From NCBI RefSeq assembly GCF_008698145.1, contig NZ_RZNZ01000005.1:124001-188000 (forward strand): 64,000 nt of DNA, given 5' to 3'. Positions 53,207 to 61,438 of the stretch are shown here, in pieces. The notes below the pieces were generated by a model. That model saw only the letters and a program-made list of their open reading frames with translations. It did no database searches and had not been told where the DNA came from. Within the stretch, counting starts at the first letter, position 1. Every line of letters starts with the position of its first letter. The stretch is from Bifidobacterium vespertilionis. Lineage in GTDB: Bacteria > Actinomycetota > Actinomycetes > Actinomycetales > Bifidobacteriaceae. The position numbers and the translations under genes were made by a program.

Positions 53207-54148
53207 ATGATCAGTCGTCGTCCGGCCGCGCGCTGCGCGGCCCTCCTGCTCGCCATGGGCCTTGGCTTGGCGGGCGCCACGCCCGCGTCCGCCGACACCC
53301 CGGCGGACAACACCCCCAGCCCCGTCGCCGCCGCATCCTGCCAGGCGGCGCTCGCGTTCACCCCCGCCGAGCAGGAGGCCCTGTCGGGCCTCGCGCTGGG
53401 CGTTTTGGACGAGTCGGACCCGTCCAAACAGCCCGTGACCATCACGGGGTGGAACGTGGAGAAGACCGGGTACGTGCTCGCCAAGCCGGCTTTGGTCGTG
53501 CCCCTCCTGCCGGAGTCGGCGTCCGCCACGCTCATGCTGTCCGTCACGTGGACCGACAAGACCGGCGGCAAGCTGGATCCGGACGCGGACGGGCCCATCT
53601 GGCTCGCCAACACGGTCAAAACCGCGGTCACCGTGACCGGCCGGGCGTCGAAGGCGACCCGGGTGTACACGGTCGCCAGGGACGCAAGCCTCCTGCCCGC
53701 CGGGCCCGGGCCCGCCGCGTGCCGCATCCCGGTGTACCGCCTGTTCAACCCGTACATGACCCAAGGGACGACCCACCTGTTCACCACGGACAAAACCGAG
53801 TACGGCGAGCTCGCCGCCAAGGGGTGGCGGGGCGAGGACGTCGTGTTTTACGCCCTGCCCGCCGGGGCCGCCGATTCGATCCCCGTGTACCGTCTGTACA
53901 ACCGGTGGGATGGCTCGCACCACTTCACCACCGACCCGGGCGAGCGGGACGATCTGGTGAAGATCGGCTGGACGCTCGAGCCGTCCACGTGGGCGGCGCC
54001 CAGGGATGGCGACACCCGCGTGTACCGTTTGTACAACCCGTACACGGGCGAGCATTTGTTCACCACGGACCGGGCGGAGTCCGACCGGCTCGCCGCCCTG
54101 GGCTGGACGGCGGAGGAATCCGGGTTCAGCGTATATTCCCGTGCCTGA
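53207..54148 (+). CDS. Secreted DUF5648-repeat protein
   Basis: 313 aa, ATG 53207 with GAAAGGA 8 bases upstream. Signal peptide M-I-S-R-R-P-A-A-R-C-A-A... cleaved near A-S-A. Residues 30-165: a beta-rich domain without recognised family (C-Q-A-A-L-A-F-T-P-A-E-Q-E-A, V-T-I-T-G-W-N-V-E). C-terminal 140 residues: three DUF5648 repeats (I-P-V-Y-R-L-F-N, V-Y-R-L-Y-N-R-W-D-G, V-Y-R-L-Y-N-P-Y-T-G-E-H-L-F-T-T). It lacks the shared leader and signal peptide of the three large paralogues. Shortest member of the cluster, probably wall-bound like the others. Confidence 0.85.
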   Translation: MISRRPAARCAALLLAMGLGLAGATPASADTPADNTPSPVAAASCQAALAFTPAEQEALSGLALGVLDESDPSKQPVTITGWNVEKTGYVLAKPALVVPLLPESASATLMLSVTWTDKTGGKLDPDADGPIWLANTVKTAVTVTGRASKATRVYTVARDASLLPAGPGPAACRIPVYRLFNPYMTQGTTHLFTTDKTEYGELAAKGWRGEDVVFYALPAGAADSIPVYRLYNRWDGSHHFTTDPGERDDLVKIGWTLEPSTWAAPRDGDTRVYRLYNPYTGEHLFTTDRAESDRLAALGWTAEESGFSVYSRA

Positions 54149-54202
54149 TGGTGGCCCGCGGCGGCACTCCGGCGGCACTGCCGTGGCCTGCGCCCGGGTT
54201 CT

Positions 54203-55374
54203 AGATAGAAGCGCAACACCCGCTCTATGGTTGGAAGTGTTCAAGTTCAACCCAGGAAGGTGCTGCGCCCATGAAGAAAGTGTATTCCCACCTGTCGGCC
54301 GAGGAACGCGTTCGGATCGACGAGCTGCGCAACAGGGACGGCCTCGGGGTCAACGAGATCGCCCGCAGGATCGGCCGCGACAAGTCCACCATCAGCCGCG
54401 AGCTGAGACGCGGCCTGTGGTTCGCGTCCAACGAGAACGACTCCTACCGTCCGTACCGGCCGAAACGACTGAAGACCGGCGCATGGACCGCACGCCCGTT
54501 CTACTCGGCCATGACCGCGCAGCGCAAGGCCGAGACACGCGCCCGCAGGTCGCGCAAGCCCCTGCGCATGGCGTACGACCCGCTGCTGTCGTGGGTGATG
54601 GACGCGCTGCGCAAGGGATGGACGCCGGAGCGGATCGAGGGACGGCTCAAGGTCCAGTTCCCGGACGACCCGCGCATGCGGGTAAGCCACGAGTGCCTCT
54701 ACCGGTGGATCTACGCCAAACCGCAGCAGACGCTGGATCTCAGGCAGTACCTGCCGCGCGGCAAGCGGCGCCGCACGCGCGCCAAGGGCCGCGGATCGAA
54801 GGGGCCGAGGATCCCCATGCGCGTGCCGATCGCCGACCGGCCCAAACGCGTCGACTCGCGGCATGAGTTCGGCCATTTCGAGTCCGACACCGTCATCGGC
54901 ACGGCCCCCTCGAAACGGTGCATCGACACGCAGGTCGAACGCAAGAGCCGCAAGCTGTTCGCCCGGTTCATCCCCGACAAGAGCGCGCTGGCGACCGCGC
55001 GCGCCGAATACGACATCTACAGCCGCATCCCCGCGCCCGCGCGCATCGACCGCACCTGGGACAACGGCACGGAATCCTCCTGCCACCTGCTCGTGGACGA
55101 GGCGCTCGGCATGCCCGCCTACTATGCGGACCCGTACTCCTCGTACCAGCGCGGCACGAACGAGAACCGCAACGGCAGGATCCGCCGCTACCTGCCCAAG
55201 AGGACCAGCTTCGACGACATGTCGGACGAGGACCTGCAGGCCATCGTCCAGGAGATCAACGACACCCCGTTGAAGGTCCTCGGGTGGGAAACGCCCAACG
55301 AGGTTTGGTACCGCGAGCTCGGCAAGGTAATGTCAAAGACAAGCCACCCAAAGACGAGTGTTGCACTTACAAAT
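54203..55374 (+). mobile_element. IS30-family insertion sequence
   Basis: Transposase gene framed by imperfect inverted ends: left aagcgcaacacccgctct (54209-54226), right complement aagtgcaacactcgtctt (55369-55352 read on the minus strand). Outer limits are set to within a few bases only; no clear target duplication could be read. It separates the surface-protein cluster from the defence genes. Confidence 0.8.
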
Positions 55375-55377
55375 TGA
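54271..55377 (+). CDS. IS30-family transposase
   Basis: 368 aa. N-terminal HTH (S-A-E-E-R-V-R-I-D-E-L...I-A-R-R-I-G-R-D-K-S-T-I-S-R-E-L) typical of IS30. DDE catalytic domain: F-E-S-D-T-V-I-G, D-N-G-T-E and R-G-T-N-E-N-R-N-G-R-I-R-R-Y-L, the conserved IS30 end. Full length for the family and uninterrupted, so potentially active. The last codons run through the right inverted repeat and the stop lies at the very end of the element. Confidence 0.95.
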   Translation: MKKVYSHLSAEERVRIDELRNRDGLGVNEIARRIGRDKSTISRELRRGLWFASNENDSYRPYRPKRLKTGAWTARPFYSAMTAQRKAETRARRSRKPLRMAYDPLLSWVMDALRKGWTPERIEGRLKVQFPDDPRMRVSHECLYRWIYAKPQQTLDLRQYLPRGKRRRTRAKGRGSKGPRIPMRVPIADRPKRVDSRHEFGHFESDTVIGTAPSKRCIDTQVERKSRKLFARFIPDKSALATARAEYDIYSRIPAPARIDRTWDNGTESSCHLLVDEALGMPAYYADPYSSYQRGTNENRNGRIRRYLPKRTSFDDMSDEDLQAIVQEINDTPLKVLGWETPNEVWYRELGKVMSKTSHPKTSVALTN

Positions 55378-55423
55378 ATCCGGCGCGTCTCGTGTCGCCC
55401 GTTGGCCGCTATAGACTAGACTC

Positions 55424-56695
55424 ATGCTGATCAGATTTGCCGTTTCGAATTTCCGGTCCATCCGTGACGAACTCGAATTGAGCATGGTCGCGGCCGACGC
55501 CGAGGAACGCGAATCGGTGTTCGAATCGCGCCGGCAGGATGCCCTGGGATTGTCGCTGCTGACGCAGGCGGCGGTATACGGGCCCAATGCATCGGGCAAG
55601 ACCAGCGTGGCGCTTTCCCTGTTGTGGCTGAAGTCCGCCGTCGTTTCCTCCCTGCTGGACTGGAGCGATTCCATTCCGACGAACCCGTTTCGCACATGCA
55701 TGGACCAGCCGAGCTCGTTCACCCTGGACGTGTTCGCCGACGGGGCCCGGTATGAGTATGCGCTCGACATCGACAGGGACCGGGTCCTTTACGAGGCCGC
55801 GTTCGTGTACGAGGGCAGCGAACGCGTCGAGCTGTTCGAGCGGGACGGCGATGCGATCGACCTTGCCCCGAGAATCGTCAAGTCGTCCGCGATCCGGGAG
55901 CTGCTGACGGACCGCACGTTGGTCCTGTCGGTCGCCCGCAGGTACCGGGAGGCCGCGCTGCTGCCCCTGATCGATTCGATCTGCCGGACCGAGTTCCTGG
56001 GAGTCGACAGGTTCCGCCACGACAGCCGGTCGTGGGGGTCCTCGCATTCCACGCTTTCCCTGTTCGGTGGCGATTCTCTTCGGCTGCTGGGGCTCGCGGG
56101 GCCGGACGGGGACCAGGCCCGCATGCGCGAGCGGGCCGTTTCCCTGCTGCGCCTTGCGGATCTGGGCATTCGCGACGTCCGTGTCGAGGCGTCAAAGGCC
56201 GCGATGCCGGACGGCGGCGAGGCATACTCGCTTCCCAAATTGAAAATGCTGCACACCATCGCGGGAACTGAGGTTCCCTTCGATCTCGCCGACGAGTCCG
56301 ATGGCACTCTATCGTGGTTTGAGATGATAGGGCCGGTACTGCACGCCCTGGAGCAGGGTTCGACGATCGTGGTGGACGAATTGGACCGCAGCCTGCATCC
56401 GACGCTGTCCGCGACGCTGCTGGACTTGTTCCATGACGTGGATTCCAACCCGCGTGGGGCGCAGCTGGTCTTTACCTCTCACGACACCAGTCTGATGTCC
56501 CATCTGCGCAGCGATGAGATCTGGCTGACCGAGAAACGCGACGGGGCCACGGTCATGCAGTCCCTGGCGTCGTATCGGGGCGATCGGGTCCGCAGGTCGG
56601 AGCGCCTCGGGTCGGGGTATCTGGCCGGCAGGTTCGGCGCGATTCCCGACACGTCGTTGGAACGATTCCTGAGGGGCGGGAAGGTGGCGGCCTAG
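55424..56695 (+). CDS. AAA/OLD-like ATPase, RloA-type (AbiLi-like defence component)
   Basis: 423 aa. N-terminus M-L-I-R-F-A-V-S-N-F-R-S-I-R-D-E-L is the SMC/OLD-like AAA_15/AAA_21 beginning; Walker A Y-G-P-N-A-S-G-K-T-S near 46-55; Walker B S-T-I-V-V-D-E-L-D-R-S-L-H-P near 310; switch His F-T-S-H-D-T. It ends 1 base before the RloB gene, so the two are coupled. This ATPase plus RloB pair corresponds to RloAB/AbiL abortive infection. No Shine-Dalgarno sequence precedes the ATG; tatagact lies just upstream, which fits a leaderless transcript. The IS30 copy ends about 50 bases upstream and may influence expression. Confidence 0.88.
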   Translation: MLIRFAVSNFRSIRDELELSMVAADAEERESVFESRRQDALGLSLLTQAAVYGPNASGKTSVALSLLWLKSAVVSSLLDWSDSIPTNPFRTCMDQPSSFTLDVFADGARYEYALDIDRDRVLYEAAFVYEGSERVELFERDGDAIDLAPRIVKSSAIRELLTDRTLVLSVARRYREAALLPLIDSICRTEFLGVDRFRHDSRSWGSSHSTLSLFGGDSLRLLGLAGPDGDQARMRERAVSLLRLADLGIRDVRVEASKAAMPDGGEAYSLPKLKMLHTIAGTEVPFDLADESDGTLSWFEMIGPVLHALEQGSTIVVDELDRSLHPTLSATLLDLFHDVDSNPRGAQLVFTSHDTSLMSHLRSDEIWLTEKRDGATVMQSLASYRGDRVRRSERLGSGYLAGRFGAIPDTSLERFLRGGKVAA

Positions 56696-56696
56696 C

Positions 56697-57323
56697 ATGT
56701 CGCGTCGGAAAAGGGAACCCAGACCCCTGCGTCGTCCCGCGCCCGACAGGGAGGAACGCAGGGTGATCCGCATCTTCACCGAGGGCGAGGTGACGGAGGT
56801 CGAATACGTCGATCTGCTCAGGCATTCGGCTGACGTGTCCGGGAAGTTTGTTCTCATGGTCTCCGGCAGGCATGGGCAGCCTTGGCCGCTGGTCCAGGCC
56901 GCGATCAAGGACAAGGAACGGAACGAGGAGGTGGACGAGTACTGGTGCTGGTTTGATGTGGAATGGCCGCGGAACAATCCGGGCCAGCACCATCCCCGTC
57001 TCGCGGATGCCATGCGCAGCGCGCGGGACAACGGCATCAAGGTGGCCGTGTCCAATCCGCTGTTCGAACTGTGGCTGATCCTGCACGCCAAGGACCAGAC
57101 CGGTTCCCTCAACAATGAGGACGCGGAGAGGATCCGCCATGGAATCGACCACAGTGACGGCAAGGAACTGGGCGACGGGTTCGACTACGGGGCGCATTAT
57201 GCGGACGCGGTCCGCCGGGCAAGGAAACTGTCCGACAGGCATGCCGATAACGGGACGGATTCCCCGAATGACAACCCGTCCTCGGGAATGTATGCGTTCC
57301 TGGAGGAGCTCGGCATAAAGTAA
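56697..57323 (+). CDS. RloB-domain protein (AbiLii-like putative Toprim nuclease)
   Basis: 208 aa, ATG 2 bases after the RloA stop. Basic N-terminus (R-R-K-R-E-P-R-P-L-R-R), then I-F-T-E-G-E-V-T-E-V-E-Y with the first acidic residue of a Toprim-like fold, W-C-W-F-D-V-E as the metal-binding acidic strand and S-N-P-L-F-E-L-W-L-I-L-H, the hallmark of RloB. In the known system the ATPase restrains or licenses this effector upon infection. Cytosolic. Forms a two-gene operon with the ATPase; a remnant of other genes follows. Confidence 0.88.
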   Translation: MSRRKREPRPLRRPAPDREERRVIRIFTEGEVTEVEYVDLLRHSADVSGKFVLMVSGRHGQPWPLVQAAIKDKERNEEVDEYWCWFDVEWPRNNPGQHHPRLADAMRSARDNGIKVAVSNPLFELWLILHAKDQTGSLNNEDAERIRHGIDHSDGKELGDGFDYGAHYADAVRRARKLSDRHADNGTDSPNDNPSSGMYAFLEELGIK

Positions 57324-57405
57324 GGACTGTGCCTCGCTTTGCATCATGTGCATGCATATACGGGGGCGGTCCGCGTCGTTCGTGGCGCGGGCCGCCTTAA
57401 GCGTG

Positions 57406-57672
57406 TTATTGCCGGTTGGCGTATCCGTTGAATCCGGATTCCTCGACGTTCCGGCTGAGGCCAGCGAGCCTGTCCGCCTCCTGCCTGTCGGTGGTGAACA
57501 GATGCCCACCGTTCCACAGGTTGTAAAGGCGGCGCACGGGCTTCGCCCCGTCCGCCAAGGACGCAGCGGTCTGGAACTGGATGCCTCCGATTCGCCCGTC
57601 ATTGACGGCCTTGTTGCGCTCGGCCCCGTCCGTGGTGAACAGGCGGTTCGTGCGGGTGGTCATGCATGCCAT
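57406..57672 (-). pseudogene. Remnant of a DUF5648 surface-protein gene (3' end)
   Basis: 88 codons read T-N-R-L-F-T-T-D-G-A-E-R and V-R-R-L-Y-N-L-W-N-G-G-H-L-F-T-T-D, i.e. two DUF5648 repeats up to a stop, with the rest of the gene missing. Cut at about 57670 where the Abi remnant begins on the other strand. Confidence 0.75.
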
Positions 57673-57739
57673 GCCGTTCAACCTCGCGGTCGTCCTCGGG
57701 GCGTTCGCCGCGCGGCTGGCGGACGATCCTGCTGAGTGA
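57671..57739 (+). pseudogene. Remnant of an Abi gene (last 22 codons)
   Basis: Reads N-L-A-V-V-L-G-A-F-A-A-R-L-A-D-D-P-A-E-stop, matching the end of the 47558 Abi protein (N-L-A-A-I-L-G-A-F-A-A-R-L-S-D-D-P-A-A). The following DNA also matches the region after that gene. Confidence 0.75.
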
Positions 57740-58120
57740 CTGCTCCGGGCCTTCCGTCCGAACGGCAAAAGACGCCGCGCGGGACCGGTTCCTCCGGGGC
57801 AGGTGACCATGGCGGCAGCCATGCCGTGGAACGGGGAAACTACGAGAGAACGGGAAACCGCGGGACGCCCGGAAAGGCGGCGCGGACGGGGGGCGGCTGG
57901 CGGCCGTTCCGACTTCGGGCGGTCGCTTGAAGCCCTGGTCCGTTGGGCCGCGCGTGGGCCGGGCCCGTGCTGTTGGCCCGCTTGCCGGACGGGAGGGGCC
58001 GGCGTCGGCTCGCCGACCCCCTTCGCATGTCGGTGCATCCGGGCGGTCCTCGTGCCGGCGCGGCTATATTGTCCCGTTTCCTTCTTTCCCTCTGTCGTGT
58101 TTTTCGTCGCGTTGCCGTGC
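57740..58120 (+). repeat. Diverged inverted copy of the Abi-to-surface-gene leader region
   Basis: Parallels 47557-47226 read on the minus strand: ccatggcggcag, ggtcgcttgaagccctggtc, ggaggggccggcgtcgg, gctatattgtcccgtttcc and cgtgtttttcgtc occur in the same order as in that leader, then runs into the hairpin element. No surface gene follows. Confidence 0.75.
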
Positions 58121-58176
58121 CTCCTGTCCCTGGAAGAACGAGTCCCGCATGCGTCCTTCTTCTAGGGACAGGAGAC
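58121..58176. repeat. Hairpin element (copy 4)
   Basis: Arms ctcctgtccctggaagaa and ttcttctagggacaggag with a loop beginning cgagtcccg. One arm mismatch. Followed by 58177-58649, where no gene can be supported. Confidence 0.85.
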
Positions 58177-58413
58177 CACAAGCACGACGGGGACGGGGAC
58201 GGGATATGAAAGCAGGGGAAAGTGAGAATGTCCTCTGGGATCCCGTCCCGAAGAACGAGCCTGCGCGGCACCGTTGCACAGAGGCCGGAAACCAACGAGA
58301 AGAACGAACGCCCGTCCATCCCAGGCAAAGCCGACAGACGCGTCCACGGCAGGCAGGGATGCCCCCACGCGGGCATCGGAGCGCAGACGACCGCTTCGGC
58401 ATGACATTGGTAC

Positions 58414-58461
58414 ACGGTCTATCCGTTCGGATAAATCCCGCCGTTCAATCGGATAGACCGT
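58414..58461. repeat. 12-bp inverted repeat
   Basis: acggtctatccg (58414-58425) and its exact complement (58450-58461); gcatgacattgg to the left and catgccaatcg to the right extend the symmetry. Operator or decayed insertion end. Confidence 0.5.
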
Positions 58462-58649
58462 ACGCGCTCATGCCAATCGCCGAAAGGAATTCCTGCCCAC
58501 GAACTCGCTGCGGATGACGTTCCGGCACGCAGGCCTGCCAGCAGGTTCTGGACCTTGCCGACCTTCCGCTTCGGGGCCAGACGGGGCCGAAGCTTCGAAT
58601 GGTCGCGAAAGAGCCCCGAATCCGGCCGCGGCACCCCGCCCATCGGCCC

Positions 58650-60077
58650 TCACAGCCGCACGTCGCCCCCGTCGCGGTAGTAGAACGGCAGGTACCGGGC
58701 CATCCTGCGCGAGCCGGCGGTGGCGGGGTCCTGGAAGATGAGCCCGCGCTCCACGGTCGAGGCGATCAGCTGGGAGACCAGCGCGGACTTGCCCTTCGCC
58801 AGGCCGAAGCGCACGCGCAGCGACGCGTTGGTCAGGAACCCGCCCTTGGCGGCCTGCAGGCAGCAGTGCAGGTACGCGGCGTTGACCCGCTCCTTCGCGC
58901 CCATGTCGTCGAACCGCCCCTTCCTCAGGGTGACGGTGGTGCTGCGCGTCTTGACGACGAACTCCGGCGCGTCAATCCGCCGCCCCTCGATGTTCTCCAG
59001 GGCGCGGTCGATGCCGCTGCCGCGCTTCTCGCACATGCGCATCATCCGCAGCGCCTCCGCCAGGCTCTCGTTGCGCTCGTACACCTCGTCCACGAACCTG
59101 CTGACCGGGATCTCGGGCACGCCCGGGTTGGTCACGGCGATGGCGTGGTCGCCGACCGTCACGTCGATGCCCCCGTGCTCGCGGAAGTCCTGGTGGACGC
59201 ACGCGTTCGCGACGATCTCCCGTATCGCCACCTCGGGGAAGTCCCGCAGCTCCCTGCGCAGCCCGTCCTCGAACGTCTCACGGACCGGAACCAGCGCGTT
59301 GATCTGCTCGACCGCGTCGAAGAACGCCAGCGCGTACCCCCTGTCGTACACCCGGTCGAACGACATGTCCGTGACAGACCGGCCGCGCAGGCGCATCACG
59401 CGGATCGCGCGGTGCTCCACGTCGGGGAAGTCCCGCAGCGAGCGGGCCAGCACGATCGCGCCGAGCCTGCGGATGTAGAACAGCGTCGGGTCGAAGGCCG
59501 CCCGCTCCACGAAGTGCAGCCGCAGCAGATCCCGGATCTGGCTGTCCTCGTTCGGCAGGCGCGCCCCGGTGAGCTCGTAGTAGCGCTCCACCGCCAGCAG
59601 GGAGACCACCTCGCCCCAGGGGCGGGCGCCCGGCTCGTTCTCGTCCAGGAAGCTCGGGGCCGCCTCGTTGAGCAGCTCGCGCAGCCGCTCGGGGCTCATG
59701 AACTCCAGGGACTCGCCGTTGCGCATCCAGTACTGCCCCTCGAACGAGGTCGGATGGCCGACGATGGAACGCGGCACGTGCAGGATCAGCACGCGCCGGC
59801 CGTCCGCGTCGACCGTCTCGAACGTGCAGCGGATGCCGAGGCGGTTGTAGATGTCACGCTCGGTCCTGGCGGTGTCGGGGAACGCCTGCGTGCCGACGAT
59901 CCGCCTGTCGTCGCTGACCCCGAACACCATTTCGCCGCCGCCCTCGCAACTCAGGGCGCAGCAGTATCGCATGAGCTTGTCGGAATCGAACTGCCGCGCC
60001 GCGGTCTTGAACTCCAGCCGGCGCGACTCGCTGCCGGACAGGAACTGGAGCAGCCCGTCAATGCCGGAAACAGTCAT
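58650..60077 (-). CDS. Schlafen-AlbA_2 domain ATP-binding protein
   Basis: 475 aa from ATG 60077 (AAGGCGG upstream). Residues 10-130: AlbA_2 domain (E-S-R-R-L-E-F-K-T-A-A, C-A-L-S-C-E-G-G-G-E-M-V-F-G-V, R-V-L-I-L-H-V-P-R-S). About 250-390: a GHKL-like HATPase_c_4 part (A-I-R-E-I-V-A-N-A-C-V-H-Q-D-F-R, V-T-N-P-G, G-S-G-I-D-R) and a C-terminal winged helix. Such proteins are often annotated as RecG-like transcriptional regulators and occur in defence islands. Single gene between hairpin elements 4 and 5. Repeated AT-rich motifs lie at its promoter. Confidence 0.87.
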   Translation of the reverse strand: MTVSGIDGLLQFLSGSESRRLEFKTAARQFDSDKLMRYCCALSCEGGGEMVFGVSDDRRIVGTQAFPDTARTERDIYNRLGIRCTFETVDADGRRVLILHVPRSIVGHPTSFEGQYWMRNGESLEFMSPERLRELLNEAAPSFLDENEPGARPWGEVVSLLAVERYYELTGARLPNEDSQIRDLLRLHFVERAAFDPTLFYIRRLGAIVLARSLRDFPDVEHRAIRVMRLRGRSVTDMSFDRVYDRGYALAFFDAVEQINALVPVRETFEDGLRRELRDFPEVAIREIVANACVHQDFREHGGIDVTVGDHAIAVTNPGVPEIPVSRFVDEVYERNESLAEALRMMRMCEKRGSGIDRALENIEGRRIDAPEFVVKTRSTTVTLRKGRFDDMGAKERVNAAYLHCCLQAAKGGFLTNASLRVRFGLAKGKSALVSQLIASTVERGLIFQDPATAGSRRMARYLPFYYRDGGDVRL

Positions 60078-60090
60078 GCGAGCCCACCGC

Positions 60091-60171
60091 CTTAAATAAA
60101 AAAACCTTGGAAAACCAACGTTTCCCCAACGGGGAAGCAAGAACCAGCCTACCAGCTTAAATAAAAAAACC
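60091..60171 (-). promoter_or_regulatory. Two direct repeats in the AlbA_2 gene promoter
   Basis: cttaaataaaaaaacc at 60091-60106 and again at 60156-60171, each followed by cgtttccc. A ttcccc-aac-ggggaa hairpin sits between. Likely operator or promoter elements, about 15 to 95 bases upstream of the minus-strand start. Confidence 0.55.
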
Positions 60172-60188
60172 GGCGTTTCCCGTGGCCG

Positions 60189-60242
60189 CCTGCCCCTAGA
60201 AGGACGAGTCCACGCGGCACCTTTCTTCTAGGGACAGGAGAC
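60189..60242. repeat. Hairpin element (copy 5)
   Basis: Left arm cctgcccctagaagga (two mismatches), right arm ctttcttctagggacaggag plus ac. Sits between divergent AlbA_2 and Abi genes. Confidence 0.85.
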
Positions 60243-60336
60243 AGGGATGTGGTCCCGGGCGGGGTGGACGGGTCGCCTTTATACTGGTGGTGATGTCCGG
60301 CGCGGATCGCGCCGGCGGGGAACAGGGGTGTGGGGC

Positions 60337-61119
60337 ATGGATGGGTTGGATGGCAGGATTGTCGGGCTGACGGCGCCGCAGGCGGTCTCGCTGTTCGGCG
60401 GGGCGCGGTTCGGCAGGTACCTGTCCGACGCCGGCGGCGACGTGGCCCGGGCTTTGGCCCTGTGCGAGTGGAACCAGCGGTTCGCGGGCGTGCTGCACTC
60501 GCAGCTGGGGTACGTCGAGCTGGCGGTGCGCAACGCCGTCGACCGCCGGCTGCGCCTCCTGTCCGAGGCGGAGATGGGCTCGCCCATGTGGTGCCTGCCG
60601 GGCAACGCGCCCCTGCTGGTGAACCGGCTGGTCCGCGGCCAGCTCGACATGGCCCGCCGTCGCGCGCAGGGCGATGCGGCGGCCCGGGCGGGGCGGGGCA
60701 GCCATCGCGGGGACGCGGCGGTGGCGCATGACGACGTGCTGGCCCAGCTGATGTGGGGCACGTGGGTCAAGCTCATCGGCTTTCCGGTCTCGGACGGGCG
60801 GACCGAGGTCCAGCGTATGCTGTGGGGCGCGGCGGTCCGTAGCGCGTTCCCCCGTGTCCCGGACGGGGAGGCGGGGCGCATCATGGTCGCCAGAAGGGTG
60901 GAGTACGTGCGTCTGGTGCGCAACAGCGAGGCCCATTTCGACAACCTGTACGCCGAGGCGTTCCGGATCAATCGCGTGGTGGGCTCGATGATGTCCCTGC
61001 TGGCCGGCATCGACCCGGCCCTGACCCGCTGCCTTGACGCGGGGCTTCTGCGCGCGACGGCGAGGCGGCTGCGGGTCCTGCTGCCCGGGGATGGGTCCGT
61101 GGCCGTTGCGCCGGTGTGA
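60337..61119 (+). CDS. Abi-like protein with HEPN-type RNxxxH motif
   Basis: 260 aa from ATG 60337; upstream starts (GTG 60328, ATG 60247) are possible but the family-like sequence begins here. Pattern L-C-E-W-N-Q-R-F-A-G-V-L-H and Y-V-E-L-A-V-R-N-A-V-D-R-R-L is typical of Abi-like proteins of actinobacteria. R195-N-S-E-A-H200 is an R-x4-H motif within V-R-L-V-R-N-S-E-A-H-F-D-N-L, as in HEPN ribonucleases. All-alpha, soluble. A terminator follows. Single-gene unit between hairpin elements 5 and 6. Phage-defence role is inferred. Confidence 0.8.
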   Translation: MDGLDGRIVGLTAPQAVSLFGGARFGRYLSDAGGDVARALALCEWNQRFAGVLHSQLGYVELAVRNAVDRRLRLLSEAEMGSPMWCLPGNAPLLVNRLVRGQLDMARRRAQGDAAARAGRGSHRGDAAVAHDDVLAQLMWGTWVKLIGFPVSDGRTEVQRMLWGAAVRSAFPRVPDGEAGRIMVARRVEYVRLVRNSEAHFDNLYAEAFRINRVVGSMMSLLAGIDPALTRCLDAGLLRATARRLRVLLPGDGSVAVAPV

Positions 61120-61174
61120 CGGCCGGGGTATGATGGGTGTGCCTGGGCGGGGTGGGTCCCGCCTGTGACTTCGG

Positions 61175-61207
61175 GATGCCGGCCGTGATGGCCGGCATCT
61201 TTGATTT
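61175..61207 (+). terminator. Rho-independent terminator
   Basis: Perfect 10-bp stem gatgccggcc/ggccggcatc (61175-61199), 5-base loop, then tttgattt. The rest of 61120-61438 holds only hairpin copy 6. Confidence 0.85.
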
Positions 61208-61337
61208 GGGGGCGTTCCTTCAGGGGCTGGTGTCCTGCGGTTCCGTGCGGTCTAGTGGGCCGCGTGACCGGTGTGCTGTTGCATTGGCCTGGCGCATGTT
61301 CCCCGTTTGGCTTGTTCCGCCGGTCCCGTTTGGCTGG

Positions 61338-61393
61338 CTCCTGTCCCTAGAAGAAAGGTGTTACGGGACTCGTTCTTCTAGGGACAGGAGACC
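61338..61393. repeat. Hairpin element (copy 6, opposite orientation)
   Basis: Perfect 18-bp arms ctcctgtccctagaagaa (61338-61355) and complement (61373-61390), loop aggtgttacgggactcg. The loop is the exact reverse complement of that in copy 8. Confidence 0.92.
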
Positions 61394-61438
61394 ATCAGGC
61401 GTCGAGCCCGGGAGCCGCGGCTGATACAATCCGGTGGC

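Noticed and set aside
57406..58038. 210-codon minus-strand gene covering the whole remnant region
   Set aside because: Only the last 88 codons have family similarity; the rest is antisense to the Abi fossil and leader copy.
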